NCBI GenBank assembly: GCA_026120185.1
Contig: JANUWF010001617.1
Location: 1,302,001-1,366,000, forward strand
DNA: 64,000 nt
DNA from: Voacanga thouarsii
Taxonomy: Eukaryota; Streptophyta; Magnoliopsida; Gentianales; Apocynaceae
Reading direction: 5' to 3'
Shown: piece after piece, positions 34,333 to 47,038 of the stretch
How positions within the stretch are numbered: the stretch's first letter is position 1
Layout of the letters: every line of letters begins with the position of its first letter
Notes under the pieces: model-generated
Seen by the model: the letters and a program-made list of their open reading frames with translations, nothing else
Told to the model about the DNA's origin: nothing
Database searches by the model: none
Translations under genes and position numbers: made by a program

Positions 34333-35953
34333 TAGTATGATTAAATTTATTTTTGCATAGGGAATGTTAGATTTTTGTCCTTGAGTGCTCTAGAGAAGGG
34401 TAAAGGTGATGTTCTAGGGGAGACATGATAGGATTACCCTAATCCTACTCTTGTACCCTACAAAGATTCCTAAGGGAATTCATACCCTTCTTGATCGTTA
34501 GTTTTCCTTACTTCTCAATTTTTTAAGTTATTCAATTTATTCAAGCCAATTTCATTCCAAAAATTTCAGTAAAGTGCTGTGGCTTTGAAGGCTCAAAATG
34601 TCTAAGTGAAAGACATCTTATGGACCGAAAATGTGGAAGAGATAGGGAAGGTTCCAAGAGAATTAATCCCCCTAGTAAACCTTCAAAACTCCACTCTAGC
34701 TATGTTCATTTTCCTTTATGTAGTGATCTGAAATTTTTCCAACTTCTTGTACCTTCAAGGTGTCGAAATATTCAGCCATCATTCCCTCCCAAATGCTGCC
34801 AGAAAATGGCCCTCTTGACCAGCTTGAAATCTAAAATTTTCTGGCCAAATTCAGACTGTACAAATGCTATGCAAAATCAGAAAATTTTCTGGGCAAAATC
34901 GCAGCATATATGAGCTTAAACCAAGCTGTTTCCTTCCAGTTTTCTCCCAACTCCTTAGCCACGTTTTTCCTCCATGAAGAAGGCTGAAAATCAGCCTTGA
35001 AAGACCTCTGAATGTCCCTTCAAACTCTCTACAATCTGACTAAAAAATGGCAGCAAAAGCTGCCCAGGAAAATTCCAGCACTTGCAAGATCCTGTGTAGA
35101 GTTTTTCCAGCCTTGCTTCATCTTCAGCAGTGTCCAAAAACTTCCTCATCTTTCTGTCCAAACTTCTCTTGAACAGCCTTGAACTGAACTCCATTGTCTT
35201 CCCCAGCCTGTTGCTCAAAAAACTAGTGATGGCTGCCCCTAAAATATCTCCAACAATTACTCCAATTATGTCTTGATTGAAGACCAAAATTTCAGCAATC
35301 CTAATTTAGTAAACTTCCATAAAATGTCCCTTAAACAACCAGACATTTCCTTCACCATTATACTCCCTATTTTCAGCCACCATTAACCTTCTTCAACCAG
35401 CTTTCATCCAGCAAAATCACTGAACATTAGTCGGCCATAGCAGCTTCCAAAAAGCTCTCAATTGATCAAAGATATTCTTGCTATATTTTGTTTCTAAATT
35501 TGATTCCCAAAAATATTCTTTTAGGATTTCAACAACCAGCCTTTCATTTGCCTTTCAAATCGGAAAAATCATCTACCTAAACTACACAAGCAATTTGGCC
35601 ATTGCAAACATACAGAATTTCGACAGCTTCAAATCCAAAATCCCTCCATTCTCTTCAACCTTCAAGCACACATAGAACACCAAGAACACCTACTCACTTC
35701 TCTCGCCTAATACCACTCCAAACCACTTCAATCTCCTTTAAAAAAATTCTAGATTTCATCTACTTACTGCCGTGAGTCCATCCATACCATTTTTAACATT
35801 AAACTCCAAAATCTAACTCTCTCATTTGGATAAAAAAATCAGTATTTTTGTGAAGGTTTAAGAACACCTTCAAGGTAAGTTTGTGCAATCAACTTCAACT
35901 CCAATCTCTAATGAATATATATATGTATAAGCATGCTAATGGATGCTCTTCTT

Positions 35954-35957
<4 letters not shown>

Positions 35958-35992
<35 letters not shown>
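35958..35992. repeat. (CT)n microsatellite in LTR B
   Basis: About 35 bp of CT repeats. B' has a shorter interrupted AG tract at the matching place (about 59843-59870). Confidence 0.95.
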
Positions 35993-35994
<2 letters not shown>

Positions 35995-37290
35995 GCCGAA
36001 TACCCTCTCCCCCTTGGCCGAATGAATTCTTCACCAATGGCCATGCTTTCTTCATCTCTCTTGGACGGATCTAGTTATCTAGGAGTTGAGATCCATTCAA
36101 AACTCCTTCAAGGTACTCATCAATCAAGTAAGCCTTTTCAACCCTCCTTTTTAATTCTAGATTCATGTCTCTAGGATGATATTGGTAGGAGATGGATTAT
36201 GAATAGGATTTGAGCATGTGTTGTTGTGATGAGTTGAGATTGAAGCATGAATAAATGTGTGTATATGATGGAGATGGGATTTATGCATGAGTTGGTTATC
36301 TTAGTTGATTGTATGGTGTTTTTAGGGTTTAATGCATATCTCCATGTCATAAGTAGTATTTGTGACCAAGTATGTTAGAGATTATGTCACCTATGGTGAA
36401 TAGGATTTATATTCATGTATGATTATTAAAGCCATGATTATGTTTATACTAGTAGAGGTTGGATCATGCATTGGTAAATTTAGATCTATGCTTTTATTCA
36501 TGATTTGGATTAGTTGATGAATTGAAATGGAGTATATGTTCATGATTGTAGTTCGCAATAGAAATATGATCATGATCTAGTTGTCCCTAAGCTAATTTTA
36601 TTTCATCAATAAAATATTTAATATTATAATTTTTGCTAGTAAGGTAGACTTGGATTATTATATAAGGATATTTTAGTCAAATAAATGATAGCTTTTATTT
36701 CAAGAAATAAAATATATAGATATTATATATAATAATAATATCAAATAAAGCCTTTTATATAAACAATCATAATAAGTAAAATATTAATTTTGTAAGTCTT
36801 ATATTCATAAATATCATTAAAATTTATTATCTTTCAATTATTATCTTTTAATCAAAATCTATTAAAATTTATTTAGTATCTTCAATCAAGACCCATTAAA
36901 TTTTATTTTTAACTAATTTTAGTTATCAATTATTTTCAAACAATTAATTATTAATAAATCATTATTTTACCTAATACCACCTAGGACACTTCATCAAATA
37001 AACTCTAAATTATTCTTAGTAAGATTTAAACCTTCAACTTATTAGTACCTATTTCTCGAAACAATAATTATTTTAAATATCAAATTAGACTTAGTTTATA
37101 AACCCTTTTAATTTATTTTTGGCCTTAAAGCTTGGGATACTAGGATCATGGTAGTAGTGAGTTGAGCTAACTTTATTTGTGAAAGTGAATTTTAGCTTGA
37201 GATTAATTATGGCTTGTATTTACCCCAGGATCGTTAGGTTTGCTGTTGAAAACCTTTATTTTATCTCAAGCTAAGGATCAGGTAAGCTCC

Positions 37291-39317
37291 TGTTGCATTG
37301 TATGCCCTCTTAGACTAGGTTTCTGATGTAAAATCGAATATTTTAATAAAAGAATTTATTTTCAGAAATTTTTTGTGAATTTACTTTTTGTTTGTGCACA
37401 ATTTTTGTTTGGAATAGACCCATTGTATTTAAATAAGTGGTCCATGTGAATGATGGTCTTTCACAGTAAGGTATGGATCACGAGTTATTTAACACATAAA
37501 CATTTGTTCTTAACCTATTAATGATACTGGGAATCTCATCATGTTTAGGTTATTATGTTATAAATTCCAAATGGGGAATGGCTTACCTTTAGCCAGTGAG
37601 TAGTCTACTCACTTCATGACATAAGCGTATTTCGAATACGTAGGACATGACCTGTAGTAGTGGTTTCTAAAAGTACTATATGATAGAAACCTAGACTACT
37701 ACCGCTACAGCGTGGACTAGTACTCTACGACTTGAGTATAAGTTGGTGGTCTGACAAAGCTGGAAGCATATGCTTTGATATACTATAGTTGAGGTTCTAT
37801 AGTAAAACCAATATATTTGTGTATTGGGTATATGTAACTAATTAGTTAAGACAGATTTGTACAAGATAGTTTCTATACTATGTCACCCCTTGTGGTTGTC
37901 CAAATGGTCTAAAATGTCCAGGGCCCTGGGAAATATGACTTGCATGTTTGCTTTAGGGTAGCTCTCTTGGTAAGCGGAAACACTTCAGGAAATCGTGGAT
38001 TATTGGACTAGAAGCCTAAGTATGGTAGATGTCATTTAGATGGGTGTTAGTACACTTCTTCCTCTCTAAATATACGGCGATGTGTAGAGGGGTATTTTAG
38101 TCATTTCACCTGTAGGTCGGAGACTTTGCTAATGCAGCATTATCCTTGTGGTCAATATTTCCTTATGGTGATATTAGGAAATATTTAAAATGTAAAATAC
38201 AGCTATTTATATAGTATGGGTATTTTGGTCATTTTAGCAGCCAATGCGATGTGTCTTTTTGGTCCTCGAAATAGCCCGTTAATCCTAACTAATTTTGGGT
38301 TGAGGAATTGGTCTCAGTTCAAGAAGATTTTATTTTATTTGATTTTATTCAGGATGTCTAATTTATTATTAGACTAGAATAAAATAAATAAATAAATAAA
38401 ATAAAATAGGAGTTGAGAGAAATTAATTATCTAGTTTAATTGGTTAATTAATTATTCAGGGCCTAGGTCCAGTATGAATAATTAGGAAATTAACCTGGGC
38501 TTAAACTATGGGAAATAATTAATGTTTAATTATTTATTGGGTTATTTATACAGGCCCAAGAAATAAATAATTAAAGATTAATTATTTTGGTTCATTTGGG
38601 CTCATTAATTATTTATTGGGTTATTTATATAAGCTCAGGAAATAAATAATTAATATTTATTATTTTTGGCCTTTTGGGTCCAAGAGAAATAATATATATT
38701 TTTCCGGCCCAATAGCTTGGACCTTAGGGTTTTTTCCAGATACGGTTAAGAAGAGTTTAGGATTAAGCCAAACCTATTCTCAGGATAACATCCGGGTGTT
38801 TGAAATATGATATCTCGGGGATATGTTTATCTGATAATAAGAGACCTAATTTTAGCTAACCAATAAACAAGTCTCTGGAGAAAGAAAACCCTGATCTCCT
38901 AACCAAAAATAAGCTCTCACGTCTAGCTCTCTCTCTCTCTCACGTTACCTCTCATCTATTATTCTTCTTGTTTCTTTGCTAATCAATAGCAAGAGAACCA
39001 AGGAGATTCGAGACCGTTCCTCTTCACCGTTATGTTCACCGACTAGAGGTTGGGCTGTGGTATATTCCAAGAGCTGAAAGGCTTGGCGTTCATGCAAACC
39101 AGGTGAAGTAGGAGGCTAGCGGGTTTTCAACCGGAAGCTTCTTCAAGTGGGCAAAGCGAAGCGATTCCTGTCGTTCAATCCACTCCTACTCTACCTAGTA
39201 GGCTTAAGAAGCGCAAATGTATGATCTTCACGCTTCCATGTGGCCTCTAAGGCTTGCGTTTTTTCTCTCTGTTTTTTTTTCGGTTCAAGTATGCTTTCTC
39301 TGTTTTCCCGTCCCTCA
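37291..39317 (+). mobile_element. 5' LTR of Copia C
   Basis: It runs from TGTTGCATTG to CCCGTCCCTCA. Possible TATA sequence TATTTATATAG is at 38205-38215. It carries the CGTATTTCGAATACG motif at 37626-37640. Several AATTAATTAT-type AT-rich stretches lie near 38440-38700. Confidence 0.93.
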
Positions 39318-39320
39318 ATG

Positions 39321-39333
39321 TGGTATCAGAGCC
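39321..39333 (+). other. Primer binding site of Copia C
   Basis: TGGTATCAGAGCC, complementary to the 3' end of initiator-Met tRNA, lies 3 bp after the 5' LTR. Confidence 0.93.
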
Positions 39334-41100
39334 AATGGTTCTTTAATCAATATAGGGAGCATGGTAGTTAATAAAAATGGAGAAGATGATTATACCTGTG
39401 ATCATTCGCTATTTTGGTATGGGATAGCATCACTGTGAACTTCATTGTTGAAGCATAGGTATCTCTGTAATAAATTTTGGCTTTGAGGTTTGATCGTGTA
39501 AACCCAATTTTAATGGGTATAGGCGGTTGTGTTTTTGTTTTGGATGAGTTTTTGTAAGTAAAAATGTCCAAAGAAGCCAAAGATATGAGCAAAATATGAA
39601 ACAGAATGGTCTCTGCAACTTTCGAGCGGAAGAAGAGAAAAAACGAAGAAGAAACACTATTCCTAAGCCGTGCAGTGGAGTCGAGCCACTGTGTTTCTGT
39701 GAGAGGAGCCGGTCGCTGATGAGCCGCGTAAGCCGAGCCAATTCCATGAATTGAAGCCGATTGCAATTGCCAAATTTGCAATTGGCGCACGGGTCAGCAG
39801 GGCACCGGACGTGCGAAAAGGGTGGAAGCGCGGGTCAACACGCGGAGGGCAAGCGGGTTGTAGGTGCGGGCTAATCCATGGGCTGCAGCGAAGGCGATCC
39901 GGTGCGGTGCGGTGGACCGCAGGCCATGCGGGCGCGGATCCGATGCGGCCAGTACAGTGGACCGCCAGCTATTTGTTTTGCAATTTTTTATTTTTTTTCT
40001 TTTTCGTTTTGGGTCCCATACCAGGTGAAGTTAATATTTTTGCAATATTTACATTCTTGGAATATATTTGCATGAAAAATATTAGTAAGGGATTTTAGGA
40101 TTAAACAAGATCATTAACTAATTAATTAATGTGTTTAATTCTATTATTTGGGCACTTAGGTTTAAAAAATAGAAAAGCATGAAAACGTTTACTGTTTTCG
40201 AGCATACAATTTTTTTTATGTACCTATGTGTGCCTTTGTCTCAAAGACCAAAGTCTTTAGGAACATTTTTTGACAAGACAAATATTTTTCTTCAAAAATT
40301 AAATGGTTATTTTAATTTGTACAAAAATTAATCCTTGTATATTTTCTCAAAGGATTTAATCATTGACATAAAAAATATATTGGATTTAGATATTTTTGTA
40401 AATTAAAATGGAGAGCCATTTTGTTTTGTTTTGGACTAGAAAAAAATTGTTTTGTCAAATAAACTTGAAACAAAGTCTCTAGAAAGTTTTAATTGGAAAA
40501 TTTTTGAAATCATTAAGTTTTAACTTAAATAAAATTAGTCCATTGAAAAATCTCTCAAAGGATTTAAGCCTTGACATAGAGATTTTAATGGACTTAGATA
40601 TTTTATTTTTGAGTTAAGAAAAACTTCATGGAAATTTCAAAAGGATATTTTTCAGAAAACCTTTATTTTAAAAGATTAAGTGGGAGAGGGGTTCCAACGG
40701 CCCCACGGCTTCCATCACGGTCCTCATTAGAGATCGTGGGTCCCCTCGCGTCACCCTGAGAGTGAACCCGTATAGGATGGGGATACCACAAGAATCTAGA
40801 TCTAATGGAATGATGTAATTAATAACTCGGGGCACGTACTATGATCAGCCAGCCCACGTTGGAGGTCATAGTGCGAGGTATGTCCATAGGAAATGAGAGG
40901 AAACGGCCATCCCATGATGAAGTTATCCTCTAGATCATTACCTAGAAGGAAAATTAATTTGTAGTGGTTAATATACTTAGCTTAGGAAACTGTTAATCTT
41001 TCCAAGAAGCTATGTCAGTTTTCCTAAGAGCCAAATTATTTTTAGTGCACAAATTTTATTTTGTTTTTACAAACTAAATTCTTTCTTTTGATTTTCAGAA
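39334..41100 (+). other. Leader of Copia C
   Basis: About 1.77 kb between PBS and gag, without a supported gene. 39780-39965 is strikingly GC-rich compared with its surroundings and contains repeated GGTGCGG units. The rest is AT-rich up to a second, moderately GC-rich patch at 40680-40930. Confidence 0.7.
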
Positions 41101-44100
41101 ATGGTGGGAGGTTCTTTTAGTCCATTGGTCGTTATACTCAGGGAAAATAAGTTAACGGGTCCAAACTATGTGGACTGGAAAAGGAACCTGGACATAATAC
41201 TCACAGCCGAAGAGTATAAGTATGTCCTTTACGAGACCTGCCCTGTTATCGGGGAAGGTTCTACCGCCGAAAAGTGAGAGGCTGAGAAGGCGTGGAAGAA
41301 GGCTGACGAAATGGCACGCAGCTATATGTTAGTCTCCATGTCTAATGTACTCCAGTCAAAACACAAGCACATAGCTTCTGCATATGACATCAGTCAATCA
41401 TTGGCTACTATGTTCGCGGACAAGAGCCGGCCCACAAGGCAGGAGGCTCTTCGAACTATTGTAAACACTAAGATGACTGAGGGAGCATCAATCCGAGAGC
41501 ATATGCTCAAGATGATTGCTGCTTTCGAGGAGGCAAAAATCTTAGGGGCTCTCATTGACCCCGAGAGCCAAGTGGACATGGTTCTCGAATTTCTACCGGG
41601 CTCCTTCACTCAGTTCAAGTTGAACTATAACATGAACAAACTAAACATGAGTTTGATTGAATTGATGAAGGAGCTCCAGATAGTGGAGAAGGTCGTGAAG
41701 CCGCAATCAAAGGCCATGATTGTTAAGGCTTCTTTCTCAAGAACTGGGCCTAAACCCAGAAAGTTCAAGAGGAAGAAGGGGAATGCAGCAGCCCAGCCCA
41801 AGACCCAGCCCAAGGACAAACCAAAGGGCAAGTGCTTCAAATGTGGGAAGAAGGGACACTGGAAAAAGGAATGTCCAGATCTTCAAACCAAGAAAAACCC
41901 CACAGGTAATGTTTTCTATCTAGAGTCCATATTAATGGTATGATCAACTTCCACTTGAATTGTTGATTCAGGAGCCACTGATCATATCTGTAACTCCTTG
42001 CAGGGGTTTAGAAAGATAAGAAGACTCAAGAAGGGCGAACATGGGTTTCGAGTGGGTAATGGAGCACAAGTCTGGGCCCTTGCAGTGGGAGAGTTGGATC
42101 TTCTTTTTTATTATAATAAGATAGTGGGTTTAAAAGATATTTTATATGTACCTGATTTTCGTCAGAATTTGATTTCAGTTGCAAAACTTATTAATCAAGG
42201 ATATTCTGTATCTTTCCATTCTGGTATTTCTATCAGTAGAAATGGAGAAATTTTATATACTGGGCACATGTATAGAAATTTGTTCTTTTTAAACCCTATT
42301 AACAACCAATCAAATAACTCTCATTCTGAACCTTTAACTAAGAAGAAAAAGACTAATATCAATGATTTATACCTTTGGCATCTAAGGTTGGGTCATATTA
42401 ACTCAACCAGGATTCAGAGGCTAATCCATAATGGGCCTTTGGGCTCATTGAGATTGGAAAATTGGCCTTAGTGTGAATCCTGCCTGATGGGAAAGATGAC
42501 CAAAAGGTCATTTACACCAAAGACGGATAGAGCCAAGGAGGTGTTGAGTCTTGTTCACACTGATGTGTGTGGTCCGTTGTCTATACCAGCTAGAGGAGGT
42601 TTTGAGTACTTCATCACTTTCACGGATGATTGTACGAGGTATGGTTACATTTACCTGATGAGACACAAGTCTGACTCTTTTGACAAGTTCAAGGAGTTTA
42701 AGGCTGAAGTAGAGCGTCTGGACGGGTAAATTAATCAAAATCTTACGATCGGATCGTGGTGGAGAGTACCTCCTAGGTGAATTCAAGGACTACATGATAC
42801 ATCATGGGATAGTATCCCAACTCTCTGCACCGGGAACACCCCAACAGAACGGAGTAGCTGAGAGAAGGAACAGGACATTGATGGAAATGGTCCGAAGCAT
42901 GATGTCCCATGCTACTTTTCCAGTGTCCTTTTGGGGATATGCCCTGGAGACAGCGGCATATATTCTGAACTTGATGTCTTCCAAGTCAGTACCTAGAACT
43001 CCCTATGAGATGTGGACTGGGCGTAAGCCAAGTTTGAATCATCTCAGGATTTGGGGTTGTCCAGCTTATGTACTGGTCAAAGGAGACAAGTTGGAACCAA
43101 GATCAGAATTATACTATTTTGTTGGCTATCCAAAAGGGACAAAATGAGGTTACTTTTATCATCCTAAGGAGCAGAAGGTGCTAGTCAGTACCAATGCTAG
43201 ATACTTGGAAGATGATCAAAGTACTTCCACTAAAGGTTCTACGAGGTTGGAACTTGAGGAGAAGTTATCTACGGAATCAACTTCTTCTGACCCGATTGTG
43301 GAACAAGAAGAGGCACAGCCTCAAGAGCCTGTGCAAGTAGAGCCTCGTCGTAGTGGGAGAGTGTCTAGGGTTCCGGATAGATGGACTGGAGAAGCCTTTG
43401 AGCTGGTCTCTGACCATTAGGAACAAGACCCCATTAGATACGAGGAGGCTATTGCTGATGCCGATGTAAATCTTTGGCATGAAGCAATGAAAGCCGAGAT
43501 TGAGTCTATGTACCTCAATTAGGTTTGGGAACTTGTAACTTCACCTAAAGGGATAAAACCCATTGGGTGCAAGTGGGTGTACAAGAGAAAGAGGGGAGCA
43601 TATGGGAAGGTGGAAACCTTCAAAGCTAGGCTTGTGGCGAAAGGGTATACTCAGAAAGAAGGTATCGATAATGAGGAAACCTTTTTCCTGGTAGCCATGC
43701 TTAAAACCATCCGCATCCTCCTTACCATCGCATGTCACTATGACTACGAGATATGGCAAATGGATGTCAAGACGGCATTCTTAAATGGCCATCTTAGCGA
43801 AGACATCTATATGTCCCAACCAGAAGGCTTCATTATTGAAGGCCAGGAACATATGGTTTGCAAGCTTAAGAAGTCCATTTATGGACTTAAGCAGGCATCG
43901 AGAGCATGGAACATTCATTTTGATGAGACGGTAAAGTCTTATGGTTTTATTCAAAACGAAGATGAACCATGCGTGTACAAGAAACTTGAAGGCATTAATA
44001 TGGTTTTTCTTATTCTATATGTGGATGACATTCTACTCATTGGAAATGATGTAGGGACATTGTCATCTACAAAGGTTTGGCTGTCTAGTCAATTCAGTAT

Positions 44101-44993
44101 GAAGGACTTGGGAAAAGCCAGCTACATTCTCGGGATTAGGCTTCTTAGAAATAGGAAGTAGATAATGTTAGGGTTATCCCAAGCAACATACATTGACAAG
44201 ATGCTGGCTAAGTACAACATGCACTCATGCAAGGGAGCTCTAATCCTTTGCAGATATGGGTTGTCATTTTCTTCGAAGAACTATCCTAAGTCTCAAGAAG
44301 AAAGGACAGAATGAGTAGGATTCCCTACGCTTCGGCTGTAGGAAGTCTCATGTACGCCATGCTGTGTACTAGGTCAGATATCTGCTTTGCCGTAGGCTTA
44401 GTTAGCAGATATCAGTCAAACCCAGGGGAGGTTCATTGGTAAGCTGTAAAGCATATTCTCAAGTACCTCAAGGGAACGAGAGATTATAAGCTGGTTTACA
44501 GGGCTAATGATTTGATTCCTATAGGATACACAGACTCAGACTTCCAGGCGGATAAGGATGAGAGAAAATCCACTAGTGGATATGTCTTCACCTTGTCTGG
44601 AGGAGCAGTTTCATGGAGGAGTATTAAGCAGTCTTGTATTGCTGACTCAACCATGGAAGCTGAGTATGTGGCAGCTTCGGCCAAGGAAGCAGTTTGGCTC
44701 CGGAAGTCCTTTCAGAATTTGGAGTCGTATCACATATGGACAGACCGATTGTGATGTATTGCGACAACACTGAAGCAGTATCGCAATCTAAGGAGCCTCG
44801 GAACCACAAGAAGGGGAAACACATCGAGAGGAAGTACCACCTGATCCGGGATTTCATCCAGAGACAGGAAGTCGTGGTGGAACATATTGCCTCAGAAAAC
44901 AATCTAGCAGATCCATTCACCAAGTCTTTGGCTGAGAGAGTCTTCAAGAGACACTTAGACGCCATAGGGGTGGGCACCTATGGACTTACCTAG
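41101..44993 (+). pseudogene. Copia C gag-pol polyprotein, broken
   Basis: The ATG at 41101 opens gag. Order: gag with zinc knuckle CFKCGKKGHWKKEC (near 41832), aspartic protease IVDSGATDHICN (near 41960), GAG-pre-integrase LWHLRLGHIN with CESC, integrase core (HTDVCGPL, GTPQQNGVAERRNRT), reverse transcriptase with intact YVDDILLIGND (about 44019), and RNase H (GYTDSDFQADKDE, EAEYVAAS, NLADPFTKSL). This is the Copia order, integrase before RT. Stops lie near 41276, 42471, 43145, 43420, 43520, 44159 and 44440. Frameshifts lie near 42725, 44300 and 44705. The catalytic motifs remain readable, so decay is recent compared with element D. Confidence 0.95.
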
Positions 44994-45000
44994 TCTTAGA

Positions 45001-45015
45001 GTGCAAGTAGGAGAT
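45001..45015 (+). other. Purine-rich tract before the 3' LTR of Copia C
   Basis: GTGCAAGTAGGAGAT directly precedes the 3' LTR. It is a modest polypurine tract where second-strand priming would occur. Confidence 0.7.
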
Positions 45016-47038
45016 TGTTGGATTGTATGCCCTCTTAGACTAGATTTCTGATATAAAATCGAATATTTTAATAAAAGAATTTATTTTCAAAAATTGTTTA
45101 TGAATTTACTTTTTGTTTGTGCACAATTTTCGTTTGGAACAGGCCCATTATGTTTAAATAAGTGGTCCATGTGAATGGTGGTCTTTCACAGTAAGGTATG
45201 GATCATGAGTTATTTAACACATAAACATTTGTTCTTAACTTATTGATGAGACTGGGAATCTCATCATGTTTAGGTTATTATATTATAAATTCCAAATAGG
45301 GAATGGCTTACCTTTAGCCAGTGAGTAGTCCACTCACTTCATGACATAAGCGTATTTCGAATACGTAAGACAGGACCTGTAGTAGTGGTTTCTAAAAGCA
45401 CTATATGATAAAAATCTAGACTACTACCGCTACAGCGTGGACTAGTACTCTATGACTTGAGTATAAGTTGGTGGTCTGACGAAGCTGGAAGCATATGCTT
45501 TGATATGCTATAGTTGAGGTTCTATAGTAGAACCAATATACTTGTGTATTGGGTATATGTAACTAGTTAGTTAAGACAGATTTGTACAAGATAGTTTCTA
45601 CACTATATCGCCCCTTGTTGTTGTCCGAATGGTCTAAAATGTCCAGAGCCCTAGGAAACATGATTTAGATGTTTGCTTTAGGGTAGCTCCCTTAGAAAGC
45701 GGAAACACTCCAGGAAGTCGTGGATCATTGGACTAGAAGCCTAAGTATGGTAGATGTCATTTAGATGGGTGTTAGTACACTTCTTCCTCTCTAAATATAC
45801 GGCGATGTGTAGAGGGGTATTTTAGTCATTTCACCTGTAGGTCGGAGACTTTGCTAATGCAGCATTATCCTTGTGGTCAATATTTCCTTATGGTGATATT
45901 AGGAAATATTTAAAATGCAAAATACAGCTATTTATATAGTAGGGGTATTTTGGTCATTTTAGCAGCCAAGGCGATGTGTCTTTTTGGTCCTCGAAATAGC
46001 CCGTTAATCCTAACTAATTTTGGGTTGAGGAATTGGTCTCAGTTCAAGAAGATTTTATTTTATTTGATTTTATTTAGGATGTCTAATTTATTATTAGACT
46101 AGAATAAAATAAATAAATAAATAAAATAAAATAGGAGTTGAGAGAAATTAATTATCTAGTTTAATTGGTTAATTAATTATTCAGGGCCTAGGTCCAGTAT
46201 GAATAATTAGGAAATTAACCTGGGCTTAAACTATGGGAAATAATTAATGTTTAATTATTTATTGGGTTATTTATACAGGCCCAAGAAATAAATAATTAAA
46301 GATTAATTATTTTGGTTCATTTGGGCTCATTAATTATTTATTGGGTTATTTATATAAGCTCGGGAAATAAATAATTAATATTTATTATTTTTGGCCTTTT
46401 GGGTCCAAGAGAAATAATATATATTTTTCCGGCCCAATAGCTTGGACCTTAGGGTTTTTTCCAGATACGGTTAAGAAGAGTTTAGGGTAAAGCCAAACTT
46501 ATTCTCAGGAAAACATCCGGGTGTTTGAAATATGATATCTCGGGGATATATTTATCTGATAATAAGAAACCTAGTTTTAGCTAACCAATGAACAAGTCTC
46601 TGGAGAAAGAAAACCCTGATCTCCTAACCAAAAATAAGCTCTCACGTCTAGCTCTCTCTCTCTCACGTTACCTCTCCTCTGTTGTTCTTCTTGTTTCTTT
46701 GCTAATCAATAGCAAGAGAACTAAGGAGATTCGAGATCGTTCCTCTTCATCGTTGTGTTTACCGACTAGAGGTTGGCCTGTGATATATTCCGAGAGCTGA
46801 AAAGCTTGGCGTTCATACAAACTAGGCGAAGTAGGAGGCTAGTAGGTTTTCAACCGAAAGCTTCTTCAAATAGGCAAAGCGAAGCGATTCCTATCGTTCA
46901 ATCCACTCCTACTCAACCTAGTAGGCTTAAGGAGCGCAAATGTATGATCTTCACGCTTCCATGTGGCCTTTAAGGCTTGCGTTTTTTCTCTCTATTTTTT
47001 TCGGTTCAAGCATGCTTCCTCTGTTTTCCCGTCCCTCA
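45016..47038 (+). mobile_element. 3' LTR of Copia C
   Basis: It runs from TGTTGGATTG to CCCGTCCCTCA and is collinear with the 5' LTR. The motif CGTATTTCGAATACG is at 45351-45365. Confidence 0.93.

Larger units (their letters stand above)
37291..47038 (+). mobile_element. Full-length Copia retrotransposon C (9.75 kb)
   Basis: Two LTRs of about 2.0 kb (37291-39317 and 45016-47038), a PBS, a long leader, a gag-pol region and a purine-rich tract are present in order. The flanks GCTCC and GCTCT are an apparent 5-bp target duplication with one change. The LTRs differ by scattered substitutions and small indels. The coding region has several stops and frameshifts, so this copy is non-autonomous. 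Confidence 0.95.

Noticed and set aside
39368..40098. ORFs of 65-140 codons on both strands of the Copia C leader
   Set aside because: They come from the GC-rich island and neighbouring sequence; no domain or matching position in Copia elements.
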